Source of the DNA: JADKBO01 sp965230345
GTDB taxonomy: Bacteria > Bacteroidota > Bacteroidia > Chitinophagales > Saprospiraceae
Assembly (NCBI GenBank): GCA_965230345.1
Contig: CBDDKR010000002.1
Location: forward strand, 2,480,001-2,544,000
Direction of reading: 5' to 3'
DNA: 64,000 bases
In this document: positions 27,098 through 35,243 of the stretch, piece after piece
How the letters are laid out: each line of letters starts with the position of its first letter
How positions within the stretch are numbered: position 1 is the first letter of the stretch
The notes under the pieces: model-generated
Told to the model about the DNA's origin: nothing
What the model saw: only the letters and a program-made list of their open reading frames with translations
The model's database searches: none
Program-made: the position numbers and the translations under genes

Positions 27098-28888
27098 TTA
27101 TTCAAGTTTTAAGACGTCTAGAAACGCTTTTTGAGGAACCTCTACATTTCCAACCTGTCTCATTTTCTTCTTACCCTTTTTCTGCTTTTCTAAAAGTTTC
27201 CTTTTTCGTGTGATATCTCCACCATAACATTTGGCGGTAACATCTTTTCTTAATGCAGAAATGGTTTCTCTGGCAATAATTTTCATTCCTATAGAAGCTT
27301 GAATAGCAATCATAAACTGCTGCCTTGGCAACAACTCTTTGAGTCGCTTACATATTTTTCTTCCAAAAGCTTCTGCCTTATCACGGTGTACAAGAGATGA
27401 AAGTGCATCTACAGGTTCAGAATTTAGTCTAATATCAAGTTTTACCAAATCAGAAGCTCGGTAATCAATTGGACTATAGTCGAATGATGCATACCCCCTT
27501 GAAATAGACTTTAACCTGTCGTAGAAATCAAATACGATCTCAGCCAATGGAAGCTCAAATGTAAGCTCCACTCTTTCTTGAGTAAGATAAATTTGTTTAG
27601 TCATCATACCTCTTTTTTCCATGCAGAGGGTCATGATGGTTCCAATATACTCCGGTTTAGTAATGATTTGAGCTCGAATATAAGGTTCTTCAACACGATC
27701 CAATAGTGTTGGGTCAGGAAGGTCATTTGGAGTATTGATGAGTAGCTCTTCACCTTTTTTAGTATACGCCATATACGATACGTTAGGTACCGTTGTGATA
27801 ACTTCTTGATCAAATTCCCTAGAAAGTCTTTCTTGAATGATTTCTAAATGAAGCATTCCTAAAAATCCACATCTGAATCCAAACCCTAGGGCAATGGACG
27901 TCTCTGGTTCAAAGACCAATGATGCATCATTAAGTTGCAATTTATCCAGACTGTCTCGTAAATCCTCGAAGTCATCGTTGTCTATTGGGTAGATACCTGC
28001 AAATACCATTGGTTTTACGTCTTCGAATCCTTCAATTCCTGAGTCGCAAGGATTGCTGACACTTGTGATAGTATCTCCGACCTTTATTTCTTTACTTTCT
28101 TTAATGCCTGTTATCATGTACCCTACATTACCTGCCTGAAGTTCTGTTTTAGGTACTTGATTCAATTGTAAGATTCCAATCTCTTCAGCCGAGTAATCTT
28201 TTCCTGTATTAACGAAACGAACTGCCTCTCCTTTTTTCATTACTCCATTCATAATTCTGAAATAGGCAATGACTCCTCTAAATTGATTAAATACACTATC
28301 AAAAATTAAGGCTTGTAGAGGAGCTTCAGGGCTTCCTTTTGGAGCAGGAACTCTATCAACTACAGCTTTCATTATGTCTGGAATCCCAATCCCTGTTTTA
28401 CCAGAAGCCATAATAATTTCCTCTTGATCACAACCAATTAATTCTATGACTTGATCGGAAACTTCTTCTACCATTGCGGATTCCATATCTACCTTGTTCA
28501 ATACAGGAATGATCTCTAAGTCATGCTCAATGGCCAGATACAGATTGGAAATTGTTTGAGCCTGAATGCCTTGACTAGCATCTACCAATAATAGGGCTCC
28601 TTCGCAAGCTGCAATTGATCTAGAAACTTCATATGAAAAATCTACGTGACCCGGAGTGTCAATAAGATTAAAAGTATACGTTTCGCCATCATCATGGTTG
28701 TAGTACATTTGTATGGCATGACTCTTTATAGTAATTCCACGCTCTCTCTCCAAGTCCATGTTGTCCAAAGCTTGGTCCTTCATTTTACGCTCTGAAATCG
28801 TTTTGGTAAACTCCAATAATCGATCTGAAAGTGTACTTTTACCGTGGTCAATGTGCGCAATTACACAGAAATTTCTAATATTCTTCAT
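27098..28888 (-). CDS. lepA: Elongation factor 4 (LepA) GTPase
   Basis: A ribosome-associated translational GTPase of 596 residues. The start at 28888 (MKNIRNFCVIAHIDHGKST) was chosen over a TTG three codons upstream because family members start here. G motifs are AHIDHGKST (G1), DTPGHVDF (G3) and NKVDM (G4), and the LepA-specific C-terminal domain contains CYGGDITRKRKLLEKQKKGKK. It is the first gene of the lepA-SRPBCC-tex operon. The candidate promoter lies so close that the mRNA would have almost no leader. Confidence 0.96.
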   Translation of the reverse strand: MKNIRNFCVIAHIDHGKSTLSDRLLEFTKTISERKMKDQALDNMDLERERGITIKSHAIQMYYNHDDGETYTFNLIDTPGHVDFSYEVSRSIAACEGALLLVDASQGIQAQTISNLYLAIEHDLEIIPVLNKVDMESAMVEEVSDQVIELIGCDQEEIIMASGKTGIGIPDIMKAVVDRVPAPKGSPEAPLQALIFDSVFNQFRGVIAYFRIMNGVMKKGEAVRFVNTGKDYSAEEIGILQLNQVPKTELQAGNVGYMITGIKESKEIKVGDTITSVSNPCDSGIEGFEDVKPMVFAGIYPIDNDDFEDLRDSLDKLQLNDASLVFEPETSIALGFGFRCGFLGMLHLEIIQERLSREFDQEVITTVPNVSYMAYTKKGEELLINTPNDLPDPTLLDRVEEPYIRAQIITKPEYIGTIMTLCMEKRGMMTKQIYLTQERVELTFELPLAEIVFDFYDRLKSISRGYASFDYSPIDYRASDLVKLDIRLNSEPVDALSSLVHRDKAEAFGRKICKRLKELLPRQQFMIAIQASIGMKIIARETISALRKDVTAKCYGGDITRKRKLLEKQKKGKKKMRQVGNVEVPQKAFLDVLKLE

Positions 28889-28894
28889 AAGAGG

Positions 28895-28902
28895 CAAATA
28901 TA
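28895..28902 (-). promoter_or_regulatory. Candidate -7 box directly before lepA
   Basis: On the minus strand TATATTTG lies only 6 nt before the lepA ATG (28888). Because the Bacteroidota transcription start is usually 4-7 nt after this box, the mRNA would be leaderless or nearly so. The same octamer occurs before the CHAP gene (56706-56713) and in the possible small RNA promoter (29304-29311). Confidence 0.4.
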
Positions 28903-29280
28903 CTGCGTTTATATTTTTTTGATCTTACTTTTAGTAAAAATATGAAGTGTGTAAGTTTAAGTCAACGATTAATTGAAGTAATATTTAATCAATTATTAAT
29001 GTAAATGATTTTAGGTTGTAAATGTTAGGTTATAATGGCGTAAGCTGATGACATCTTAAACATTGGGGTATTTTGAAGTAGACCTGAATTAACTTTGAGC
29101 TAAAATGTTGCCCGATTTAGTGATTGATGAATGTAAAGTAAACTTGGACTTTGTATGTGTGAATTATAGATTACGATATTTTGATGATGAATTGAGAAAT
29201 AGTGTAAAGTAGAAGTAATTTAATATGGTAAGTTGGGCGTTAAGATGTCGTTTGTAACACTTATTTGCTGGTTAAAGTGT

Positions 29281-29311
29281 TTGACTTGGTATTTGTAATT
29301 GTATATATTTG
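29281..29311 (+). promoter_or_regulatory. Candidate plus-strand promoter with no gene after it
   Basis: TTG (29281-29283), a 20-bp spacer and TATATTTG (29304-29311) match the Bacteroidota consensus in both boxes and spacing. Both flanking genes run on the minus strand, so it can only serve a non-coding transcript or antisense RNA. Confidence 0.4.
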
Positions 29312-29317
29312 TGTGAA

Positions 29318-29390
29318 ATTTGAAATTAAGATTATTCAATATTTGTGTGGGAGGTGATAAATCAGCCATTGATATGTCCCTCCCTTTTTT
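29318..29390 (+). ncRNA. Possible small RNA of about 70 nt
   Basis: A transcript starting about 7 nt after the promoter box at 29304-29311 would end at the strong terminator 29349-29390 and contain no ORF. It would end 3 bp from the last codon of the convergent hydrolase gene, and readthrough would be antisense to that mRNA. It resembles no RNA family I recognise. The evidence is only the promoter-terminator pair on the strand opposite to both neighbours. Confidence 0.3.
29349..29390 (+). terminator. Rho-independent terminator on the plus strand
   Basis: GGGAGG (29349-29354) pairs with CCTCCC (29379-29384) and is followed immediately by six T (29385-29390). The loop can fold further through TGAT/ATCA pieces. 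The T-run is on the plus strand only, so it does not serve the minus-strand hydrolase gene that ends at 29393. Confidence 0.6.
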
Positions 29391-29392
29391 AT

Positions 29393-30358
29393 TTATACCA
29401 GTCCTAAGAAGAGTAAAAAATCTTTAATTTTTACATCAATGTAAGATGTTGTTTGATTTTTATAGAATCCGACATGCCCTCCATATTTAGTATATATTTT
29501 GAAGATTTGATCGAATTCTTTATTTGGAAAAGAAGGAGGTGCTAAAAAGGGGTCGTCATATGCATTGATTAGAAGAGTAGGCATTGTAATAGAGGATAAA
29601 AATTGCTTTGCACTAACTTTTTTATAATAGTCTATGGCGTCTTCAAACCCATGTAGTGTACTGGTTACAATATCATCAAATTGTACCAGGGTTTTTATAC
29701 TTTTAATTTTAGAATAATCAAGGATTTTGGGAAATTGTTGTTGCTTGCGTAAAGCTTTGATTTTTAGTGTAGAAAGGAAATTGTTTTCATAGATTTTATT
29801 CAATCCTTTGGTGATCTTTCTGCTTGTGCTTTCTAAGTCCAAAGGGACTGATATACAGCAAGCAGCCTTGATTTTATTCGTTATATCGTTATGCTTACCA
29901 AAATAATTTATAATTATACTTCCTCCCATACTGTATCCAATGAGGATGATTTGATCGTATATAGAATCAAGATGATTTACCAAAAGATCTAAATCTTTAG
30001 TAAACCCAGAATGGTACATGGTAGAAGTTTTGTTGATCTCACCACTACATGATCTATGATTTAGTGCTGCAATATTAATTCCTGATCTAAAAAGTGTAAG
30101 AGCTATTCCCTCAATATATTGAGAAGATGAGGATCCTTCCAATCCATGGAGTAAAATTGCAATCGTACTTTGGTTTGAGTTTAATCTTAAGTAATCAACA
30201 TCTATAAAATCACCATCTGGAGTTGACATTCTTTCTCTTTCATATACTGGTTTTTTATTCTTTCTAAATACATATGTAAATAGTGTATTGGTATGTCCAT
30301 TTCTCAATAATGGAGAAGGGGAATAATCATCCATATTTTGAAACAGAGGTCGCGTCAT
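29393..30358 (-). CDS. YheT-like alpha/beta hydrolase
   Basis: A 321-residue cytoplasmic hydrolase or esterase of the YheT/ABHD family. The start at 30358 (MTRPLFQNMDDYSPSP) is the first ATG; a TTG at 30400 would add 14 residues. Conserved features are the N-terminal LLRNGHTNTL, the oxyanion region LLHGLEGSSSS, the LNHRSCSGE segment, nucleophile Ser143 in GYSMGGS, acid residues in NAYDDPFL and catalytic His in YGGHVGF. The natural substrate is unknown. It is divergent from the nucleotidase pair and shares with it a 246-bp upstream region that contains a palindrome. Confidence 0.85.
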   Translation of the reverse strand: MTRPLFQNMDDYSPSPLLRNGHTNTLFTYVFRKNKKPVYERERMSTPDGDFIDVDYLRLNSNQSTIAILLHGLEGSSSSQYIEGIALTLFRSGINIAALNHRSCSGEINKTSTMYHSGFTKDLDLLVNHLDSIYDQIILIGYSMGGSIIINYFGKHNDITNKIKAACCISVPLDLESTSRKITKGLNKIYENNFLSTLKIKALRKQQQFPKILDYSKIKSIKTLVQFDDIVTSTLHGFEDAIDYYKKVSAKQFLSSITMPTLLINAYDDPFLAPPSFPNKEFDQIFKIYTKYGGHVGFYKNQTTSYIDVKIKDFLLFLGLV

Positions 30359-30478
30359 GTAATTTTTGAATAGATTTGTTAAATCAAGTTTAGAGTGCAA
30401 TATTAGTGTTTCTTGGGTGATTGTTACAGAGAAAAAACAATTTATACTTCAATGACCATATCAGATGGATGATCCAGG

Positions 30479-30492
30479 TTACACCTGTGTAA
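30479..30492. promoter_or_regulatory. Palindrome between divergent genes
   Basis: TTACAC-CT-GTGTAA has 6-bp arms around a 2-bp centre and sits midway between the divergent hydrolase and nucleotidase genes, flanked by CATATC (left) and GATATG (right). It has the look of a dimeric repressor site, but the binding protein is not identifiable. Confidence 0.3.
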
Positions 30493-30604
30493 TCCGATAT
30501 GCCAAGCTTTTAATCAAATAGAGTTTTTAAGAAAAAAATAATCTCAATTATTAATTGTACTGTGTTTTTTTAAAGTACATTTAGCTATTCTAAAACATGT
30601 GAGT

Positions 30605-31378
30605 ATGATGAATCGATTACACAAGTTTCTTAGTGTATTTTTATTGTTAACAGCTTTGATGTTTTCGAGCTGCTCGAAAAAAGTACTTCATTTATCCTCG
30701 GTTGATTCGAGGTCTTATCGAATGGATGAATCACATGATTCAGAAGATAAAGATATCGATGCTATGATATCTCCATATAGAAAAGATCTCGCAAAGGTAA
30801 TGCAAGTGAAAATAGCGACGTGTTCCGAAGAAATTCGAAAAGAAAAGCCTAATTCCCCACTACTCAACTTTGTTGCAGATGCTTTACTGACAGCTGCTAG
30901 AGATTGGAGTAAGTCTGAAGTAGATATTGCTATTCAAAATTATGGGGGGATTCGTGTTAGTTCATTGCCGAAAGGTGATATAACAGTAGGACACATCTAT
31001 GAGCTAATGCCTTTTGAGAATACCTTGGTTATTCTTAAGTTAAAAGGAAAGGAGTTAAAAAGAATGTTGGATCGAATGGCGGATTATGGTGGATGGCCTA
31101 TTAGCTCAGGATCATCTTTCAAAATTAGTGACTCTGAAACCGCAGAGAATATTATAATTAATGGAAAATCTTTTGACTCTAATAAGGTATATTCAGTTGC
31201 ATTGCCAGATTATGTTGCCAACGGAGGCGATAATACGGGAAATTTGGTGGAGGAAGAAAGAATAGAATCAGGAGTCCTCATACGAGATTTAATCATTGAA
31301 CAGCTTAAAAAAAGTGGGAAGATCGAAGTTAACCATGAAGTGAGAATCTTTACTACGGAGAATGAAAAGAAGAAATAA
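30605..31378 (+). CDS. 5'-nucleotidase C-terminal domain lipoprotein
   Basis: A 257-residue lipoprotein (signal LLLTALMFSSC, lipidated Cys23) consisting only of the substrate-binding C-terminal domain of UshA-type 5'-nucleotidases. Signature pieces are NSPLLNFVADALLTAAR, IQNYGGIRVSSLPKGDIT, LMPFENTLVILKLKGKEL and VALPDYVANGGDN. The metallophosphatase half is a separate gene, overlapping by 17 nt if its first ATG is used. Together they would rebuild a complete nucleotidase acting outside the cytoplasm. The start was taken at the first ATG; a GTG lies two codons upstream. Confidence 0.85.
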   Translation: MMNRLHKFLSVFLLLTALMFSSCSKKVLHLSSVDSRSYRMDESHDSEDKDIDAMISPYRKDLAKVMQVKIATCSEEIRKEKPNSPLLNFVADALLTAARDWSKSEVDIAIQNYGGIRVSSLPKGDITVGHIYELMPFENTLVILKLKGKELKRMLDRMADYGGWPISSGSSFKISDSETAENIIINGKSFDSNKVYSVALPDYVANGGDNTGNLVEEERIESGVLIRDLIIEQLKKSGKIEVNHEVRIFTTENEKKK

Positions 31379-32297
31379 TATGAAAGGAAGAAGAAGATTT
31401 ATACTCGATATAGCTGCAGGATCTACTGTGGCACTTTTAGGAAAGTTTCCAACCAATATATTAGAACACGACCCTGATTTAACAAGGTTGACGATATTGC
31501 ACACAAATGATGTTCATAGCAGAATTGATCCATTTCCAATGGATGGTTCCAGAAATCAAGGGCTTGGAGGTGCAGCAAAAAGGGCTGCTTTGATCGATAA
31601 GGTTAGGTCTCGTGAAAAAAATGTTTTGTTGTTTGATTCTGGTGATATATTTCAGGGGACTCCATATTTTAATTTTTATGGAGGAGAGTTAGAGATGAAA
31701 CTTATGTCTAAAATGAAGTATGATGCAGCTACGATCGGAAACCATGACTTTGATGGAGGAATTGATGGGTTAGAAAAACAACTAGTACATGCTAACTTTC
31801 CTTTCATTATTTCTAATTATAACATGGATAATACTTGTATGAAGGGTAAAACATTACCATACAAAGTGTTTGACAAAGGAGGAATTAAGGTAGGTGTTTA
31901 TGGATTGGGGATAGAACTTGATGGTTTAGTACCCAAGGCGCTGTATAAAGATACCGAGTATCAAGACCCAATCTCTAATGCATTAAAAACAGAATCTATT
32001 CTTAAAGATTTAAAGTGTGATTATATAGTTTGCTTGTCCCATTTGGGATATAAATATGGACATTCTAAGATTTCTGATCATACTCTCGCCAATAAAACGC
32101 ATTATACTGATTTAATTCTTGGTGGACATACGCACACATTTTTGAAGGAACCAACTAAGATTAAAAACCAAAAAGGTAACCTTGTTGTGATTAATCAAGC
32201 AGGCTTTGCAGGAATTCTATTGGGTAGGCTTGATATTTTCTTTGAAAAGAATAAAAAAGGAGAGTGTATTACGTGCAAAAACATAAGAATAAATTAA
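31362..32297 (+). CDS. Metallophosphatase half of a 5'-nucleotidase
   Basis: A 311-residue calcineurin-type phosphatase equal to the N-terminal domain of UshA. Metal and catalytic motifs are all present: LHTNDVHSR, FDSGDIFQG, TIGNHDFDGG, CLSHLGYKYGH and LGGHTHTF. The N-terminus GRRRFILDIAAGSTVALLG looks like a Tat signal, consistent with export of a metal-loaded protein. A second ATG at 31380 is nearly as good a start and would remove most of the overlap with the upstream gene. It presumably works with the lipoprotein domain encoded just before it. Confidence 0.88.
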   Translation: MKRRNNMKGRRRFILDIAAGSTVALLGKFPTNILEHDPDLTRLTILHTNDVHSRIDPFPMDGSRNQGLGGAAKRAALIDKVRSREKNVLLFDSGDIFQGTPYFNFYGGELEMKLMSKMKYDAATIGNHDFDGGIDGLEKQLVHANFPFIISNYNMDNTCMKGKTLPYKVFDKGGIKVGVYGLGIELDGLVPKALYKDTEYQDPISNALKTESILKDLKCDYIVCLSHLGYKYGHSKISDHTLANKTHYTDLILGGHTHTFLKEPTKIKNQKGNLVVINQAGFAGILLGRLDIFFEKNKKGECITCKNIRIN

Positions 32298-32665
32298 ATG
32301 GAATAAAATTTTTTATTCTTGAAAATATTGATTAAATCTGTCAATTTATAAAATTATATATCTGTAACTTATTGATGTGTAATAAATTTTAGATTTATTC
32401 AATTGTAATATAATATATTTATATGTGTACCGAATAGCCGAATAATATTTTTAGGAAAAAAGGGTTTGTAAGTTTTAAATTACAAGGATTTTTTTAGATT
32501 TTTGTCCTCACATAATTTTGAAATCGCAATCTGTTTCAACACAGTTTTAAACCTCAGAATGTGTGTTTCTCTCAAAACCATTTTAACAATGTTAGAAAAT
32601 CACTCGCTTAGTTTAGCTGACTATTTATGCGATTGAAATTATTAATGTGAAATATAGAACCCTAA
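32298..32665. other. AT-rich gap of 368 bp upstream of dnaA
   Basis: The region is very AT-rich and contains no ORF. No DnaA box (TTATnCACA) was found on either strand, so there is no sequence support for an origin here. It must contain the dnaA promoter, but no exact TAnnTTTG box was seen. Confidence 0.5.
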
Positions 32666-34066
32666 ATGATAAAAGATCATAGCGAAGTTTGGAATAGTTG
32701 TCTGGAAATTATCAGGAAAGAGGTAAGTTCTCAGAGTTTTAGAACTTGGTTTGAACCTATCAGATCGATGCGTTTCAGTAATAGAGTTCTTACTATTCAA
32801 GTGCCAAACAAATTTTTCTATGAATGGTTGGAGGAGAATTATGTTTCAACTTTAAGAAAGGCTATAAAGTTGATTATTGGAGAAGGGGGAAGTTTAGAAT
32901 ACCAAATATTGATGGATAAAAATAGTCCTACTTCAAGGAAGTCCGTTTCCAAAGATTCTAACATTGGGATGTTTAGTCAAGAAGAAATCAAAAATCCTTT
33001 TATCATCCCAGGGATAAAAAAGGTGAAAATTGATTCACAAATAAATCCAAAATATACATTTGAAACTTTCGTTGAGGGCGAATGCAATAAATTAGCTCGA
33101 TCTGCAGGAATGGAGATTGCAGCAAAACCTGGGAATACTCCGTTCAATCCATTGATAATTTTTGGTGATACCGGACTGGGCAAAACTCACCTTTCACATG
33201 CTATTGGTAATGAGATTATGAATCGTCACCAAAAAAAGCAGGTGCTTTATGTTACAACGGAGCAATTCACAAATCAGGTAATAAAATCGATTAAAAATGG
33301 GTCGGTCAATGACTTCATGAATTTCTATCAAATGATTGATGTGTTGATTGTTGATGATATTCAGTTTTTGGCCAATAGACCTAAGACACAAGAAATATTC
33401 TTTAATATTTTCAACCTTTTACATCAATCTGGTAAGCAGATTATTCTTACTTCGGATAGGGCACCCAAAGATCTGGTAGATGTTGAGAAACGATTAATAT
33501 CAAGGTTTAAATGGGGATTAAATGCTGACGTGAGTTTACCTGAATATGATACTCGTGTTGATATTCTAAATAAAAAAATGCTCAATGAGGGCATCAATCT
33601 TTCAGATGAGACAATTGAATACATTTGTCATCATATAAAGAATAATATCAGAGAACTAGAAGGTGTTTTAATCTCTTTAATAGCTCGAGCATCTTTGAAT
33701 AAGAAAGAGATTGATCTTAACTTGGTAAGAGAAGTCGTCGATCAATTTGTTACTCATGAAAGTAGAGAAATTTCTGTGGCAAACATTAAGAAATTGGTAG
33801 CGGATCATTTTGAGCTGTCCTTGGAAAAACTTCAGAGTACTACGCGTAAAAGAAATGTGGTAATTGCACGCCAGCTTTCAATGTATTTGGCCAAACACTA
33901 CACTCAAAGTTCGTTAAAATCAATAGGTCATGAGTTCGGAGGAAAGGATCATAGTACCGTGATTTATAGTATTAAAGCTGTTGAAGACTTAATGCACACG
34001 GATCTCTTATTTAAAGATACCGTAGATCAACTTGAAAAGAAGGTACAGCTAAGCTTCCATGCTTAA
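32666..34066 (+). CDS. dnaA: Chromosomal replication initiator DnaA
   Basis: A 466-residue replication initiator with the standard four domains: N-terminal domain I (WNSCLEIIRKEVSSQSFRTWF), linker, AAA+ domain III with Walker A GDTGLGKTH (about residues 170-178) and Walker B VLIVDDIQFL, and the DNA-binding domain IV with the signature LKSIGHEFGGKDHSTVIYS. It is flanked by a metallophosphatase and a peroxiredoxin and not by dnaN or recF, as is usual in Bacteroidota. Confidence 0.97.
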   Translation: MIKDHSEVWNSCLEIIRKEVSSQSFRTWFEPIRSMRFSNRVLTIQVPNKFFYEWLEENYVSTLRKAIKLIIGEGGSLEYQILMDKNSPTSRKSVSKDSNIGMFSQEEIKNPFIIPGIKKVKIDSQINPKYTFETFVEGECNKLARSAGMEIAAKPGNTPFNPLIIFGDTGLGKTHLSHAIGNEIMNRHQKKQVLYVTTEQFTNQVIKSIKNGSVNDFMNFYQMIDVLIVDDIQFLANRPKTQEIFFNIFNLLHQSGKQIILTSDRAPKDLVDVEKRLISRFKWGLNADVSLPEYDTRVDILNKKMLNEGINLSDETIEYICHHIKNNIRELEGVLISLIARASLNKKEIDLNLVREVVDQFVTHESREISVANIKKLVADHFELSLEKLQSTTRKRNVVIARQLSMYLAKHYTQSSLKSIGHEFGGKDHSTVIYSIKAVEDLMHTDLLFKDTVDQLEKKVQLSFHA

Positions 34067-34251
34067 CCATTAATTGTATTTTAAGTTTTTACTTCCTTTC
34101 GGCGGGTTAATAATCTAACGGCAACTCTGATTTAAACATGAGTGTTGTTTGAAGTGCTTTTCCATGTATTATTACTACACCTAATCATTATCAAATGTAA
34201 TCTCGGGTTATTTAATGTGTTTTACTTTTTAAGTCTCTCATATAGGGACAA

Positions 34252-34290
34252 TAAAAAAATGCCACTTAGATACGAAATCCAAGTGGCACA
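34252..34290 (-). terminator. Rho-independent terminator of the peroxiredoxin gene
   Basis: GCCACTT (34261-34267) pairs with AAGTGGC (34281-34287). Read on the minus strand it is followed by a run of T (plus-strand AAAAAAA just before 34260), 20 bp after the peroxiredoxin stop. This is the clearest intrinsic terminator in the window. Confidence 0.8.
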
Positions 34291-34310
34291 TTTTATTCTA
34301 AAAGTTGAAT

Positions 34311-34949
34311 TTAGTGTGACTGTAAGTAATCAGCAACACCAGTTCTATCTGCAGTCATTGCATCTTTACCTTCTTGCCAGTTTGCTGGACAAACTTCTCC
34401 ATGCTTTTGTACATGAGAATAAGCATCAATCATTCTTAAGAATTCGCTTACATTTCTACCTATAGGCATGTGGTTGATCCCTTCATGAAATACAGTTCCT
34501 TCTTCATCGATTAAGTATGTTGCTCTGTAAGTAACATTGTCTCCATCAACCATGTAAGATCCAGTTTCCTCATCAACTCTTTCATTTGTAACATCTAGAA
34601 TACCTAGCCTATTAGCAAGATTTCTATTAGAGTCAGCAAGGATAGGGTAGGTAACACCTTCTATTCCACCTTTGTTTTTAGGTGTATTTAACCATGCAAA
34701 ATGTACTTCTGCCGTGTCACATGATGCACCAATTACAATTGTATTTCTTTTTTCAAAATCAGCCAATGCAGCTTGAAAAGCGTGAAGCTCTGTTGGACAA
34801 ACAAAAGTAAAGTCTTTCGGGTACCAAAATAAAAGAACCTTTTTGTTGTTGTTTTTAGCTTCGGCTAAAACATTCAACATAAAAGTTTCGCCCATTTTAT
34901 TCATTGCTGGGACTTCAAAATCAGGAAATTTTTTACCTACTAATGTCAT
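34311..34949 (-). CDS. Peroxiredoxin (AhpC/TSA family)
   Basis: Reduces hydrogen peroxide and organic peroxides. The start at 34949 (MTLVGKKFPDFEVPAMNK) gives 212 residues, the family norm; upstream in-frame codons to 35024 are leader. The peroxidatic Cys is in FYPKDFTFVCPTELHAFQ-like context (YPKDFTFVCPTE, about residue 52) and the resolving Cys in HGEVCPANW (about 190), so it is a typical 2-Cys enzyme. There is a candidate promoter at 35022-35029 and a strong terminator follows. Confidence 0.93.
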   Translation of the reverse strand: MTLVGKKFPDFEVPAMNKMGETFMLNVLAEAKNNNKKVLLFWYPKDFTFVCPTELHAFQAALADFEKRNTIVIGASCDTAEVHFAWLNTPKNKGGIEGVTYPILADSNRNLANRLGILDVTNERVDEETGSYMVDGDNVTYRATYLIDEEGTVFHEGINHMPIGRNVSEFLRMIDAYSHVQKHGEVCPANWQEGKDAMTADRTGVADYLQSH

Positions 34950-35021
34950 GTTAATTTTTGTTCTAATTTTAATAAATGTGATCAGAATAATCCAGTGATT
35001 ATCAAGGATCAATTCAATCCT

Positions 35022-35029
35022 CAAAATTA
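35022..35029 (-). promoter_or_regulatory. Candidate -7 box for the peroxiredoxin gene
   Basis: On the minus strand TAATTTTG matches TAnnTTTG and would start a transcript about 67 nt before the ATG at 34949. No good -33 box was seen. Confidence 0.3.
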
Positions 35030-35243
35030 CAATTAATTAACCTTTCTGATGATCATTTAGTTTTTAAAAAGCGAGAAAAAGATAATTATAATACTCTCGA
35101 AATGGATCAGTTGTCTTGAATGTGATTTTGGGTGAATGGTAGATGTAAGTATAACGTGTTGTGAATTGTTTTATGTGTGGTTGGTTATTTGGAGTTTGTT
35201 GGGTTTGGCAAGGATTTGTACTGATGTGTAAAATTGTGTTATG

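Larger units (their letters stand above)
28898..29392. other. Gene-free gap of 495 bp, G-rich and C-poor on the plus strand
   Basis: No protein-coding ORF is supported between lepA and the YheT-like gene, both on the minus strand. From 28981 to 29340 the plus strand has about 77 G and 23 C, so the minus-strand RNA running past the hydrolase stop would be C-rich and G-poor, as in Rho-loading sites. The gap also holds the lepA promoter candidate and a plus-strand promoter and terminator pair described separately. Confidence 0.5.

Noticed and set aside
32298..32665. Replication origin next to dnaA
   Set aside because: The gap is AT-rich, but no DnaA box (TTATnCACA or its complement) was found on either strand.
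34142..34465. 107-codon plus-strand ORF overlapping the end of the peroxiredoxin gene
   Set aside because: It runs through the peroxiredoxin terminator hairpin and antisense to its coding region; the protein looks random.
34950..35024. N-terminal extension of the peroxiredoxin to 35024
   Set aside because: The added 25 residues are not part of the family, and the ATG at 34949 gives the usual protein length.
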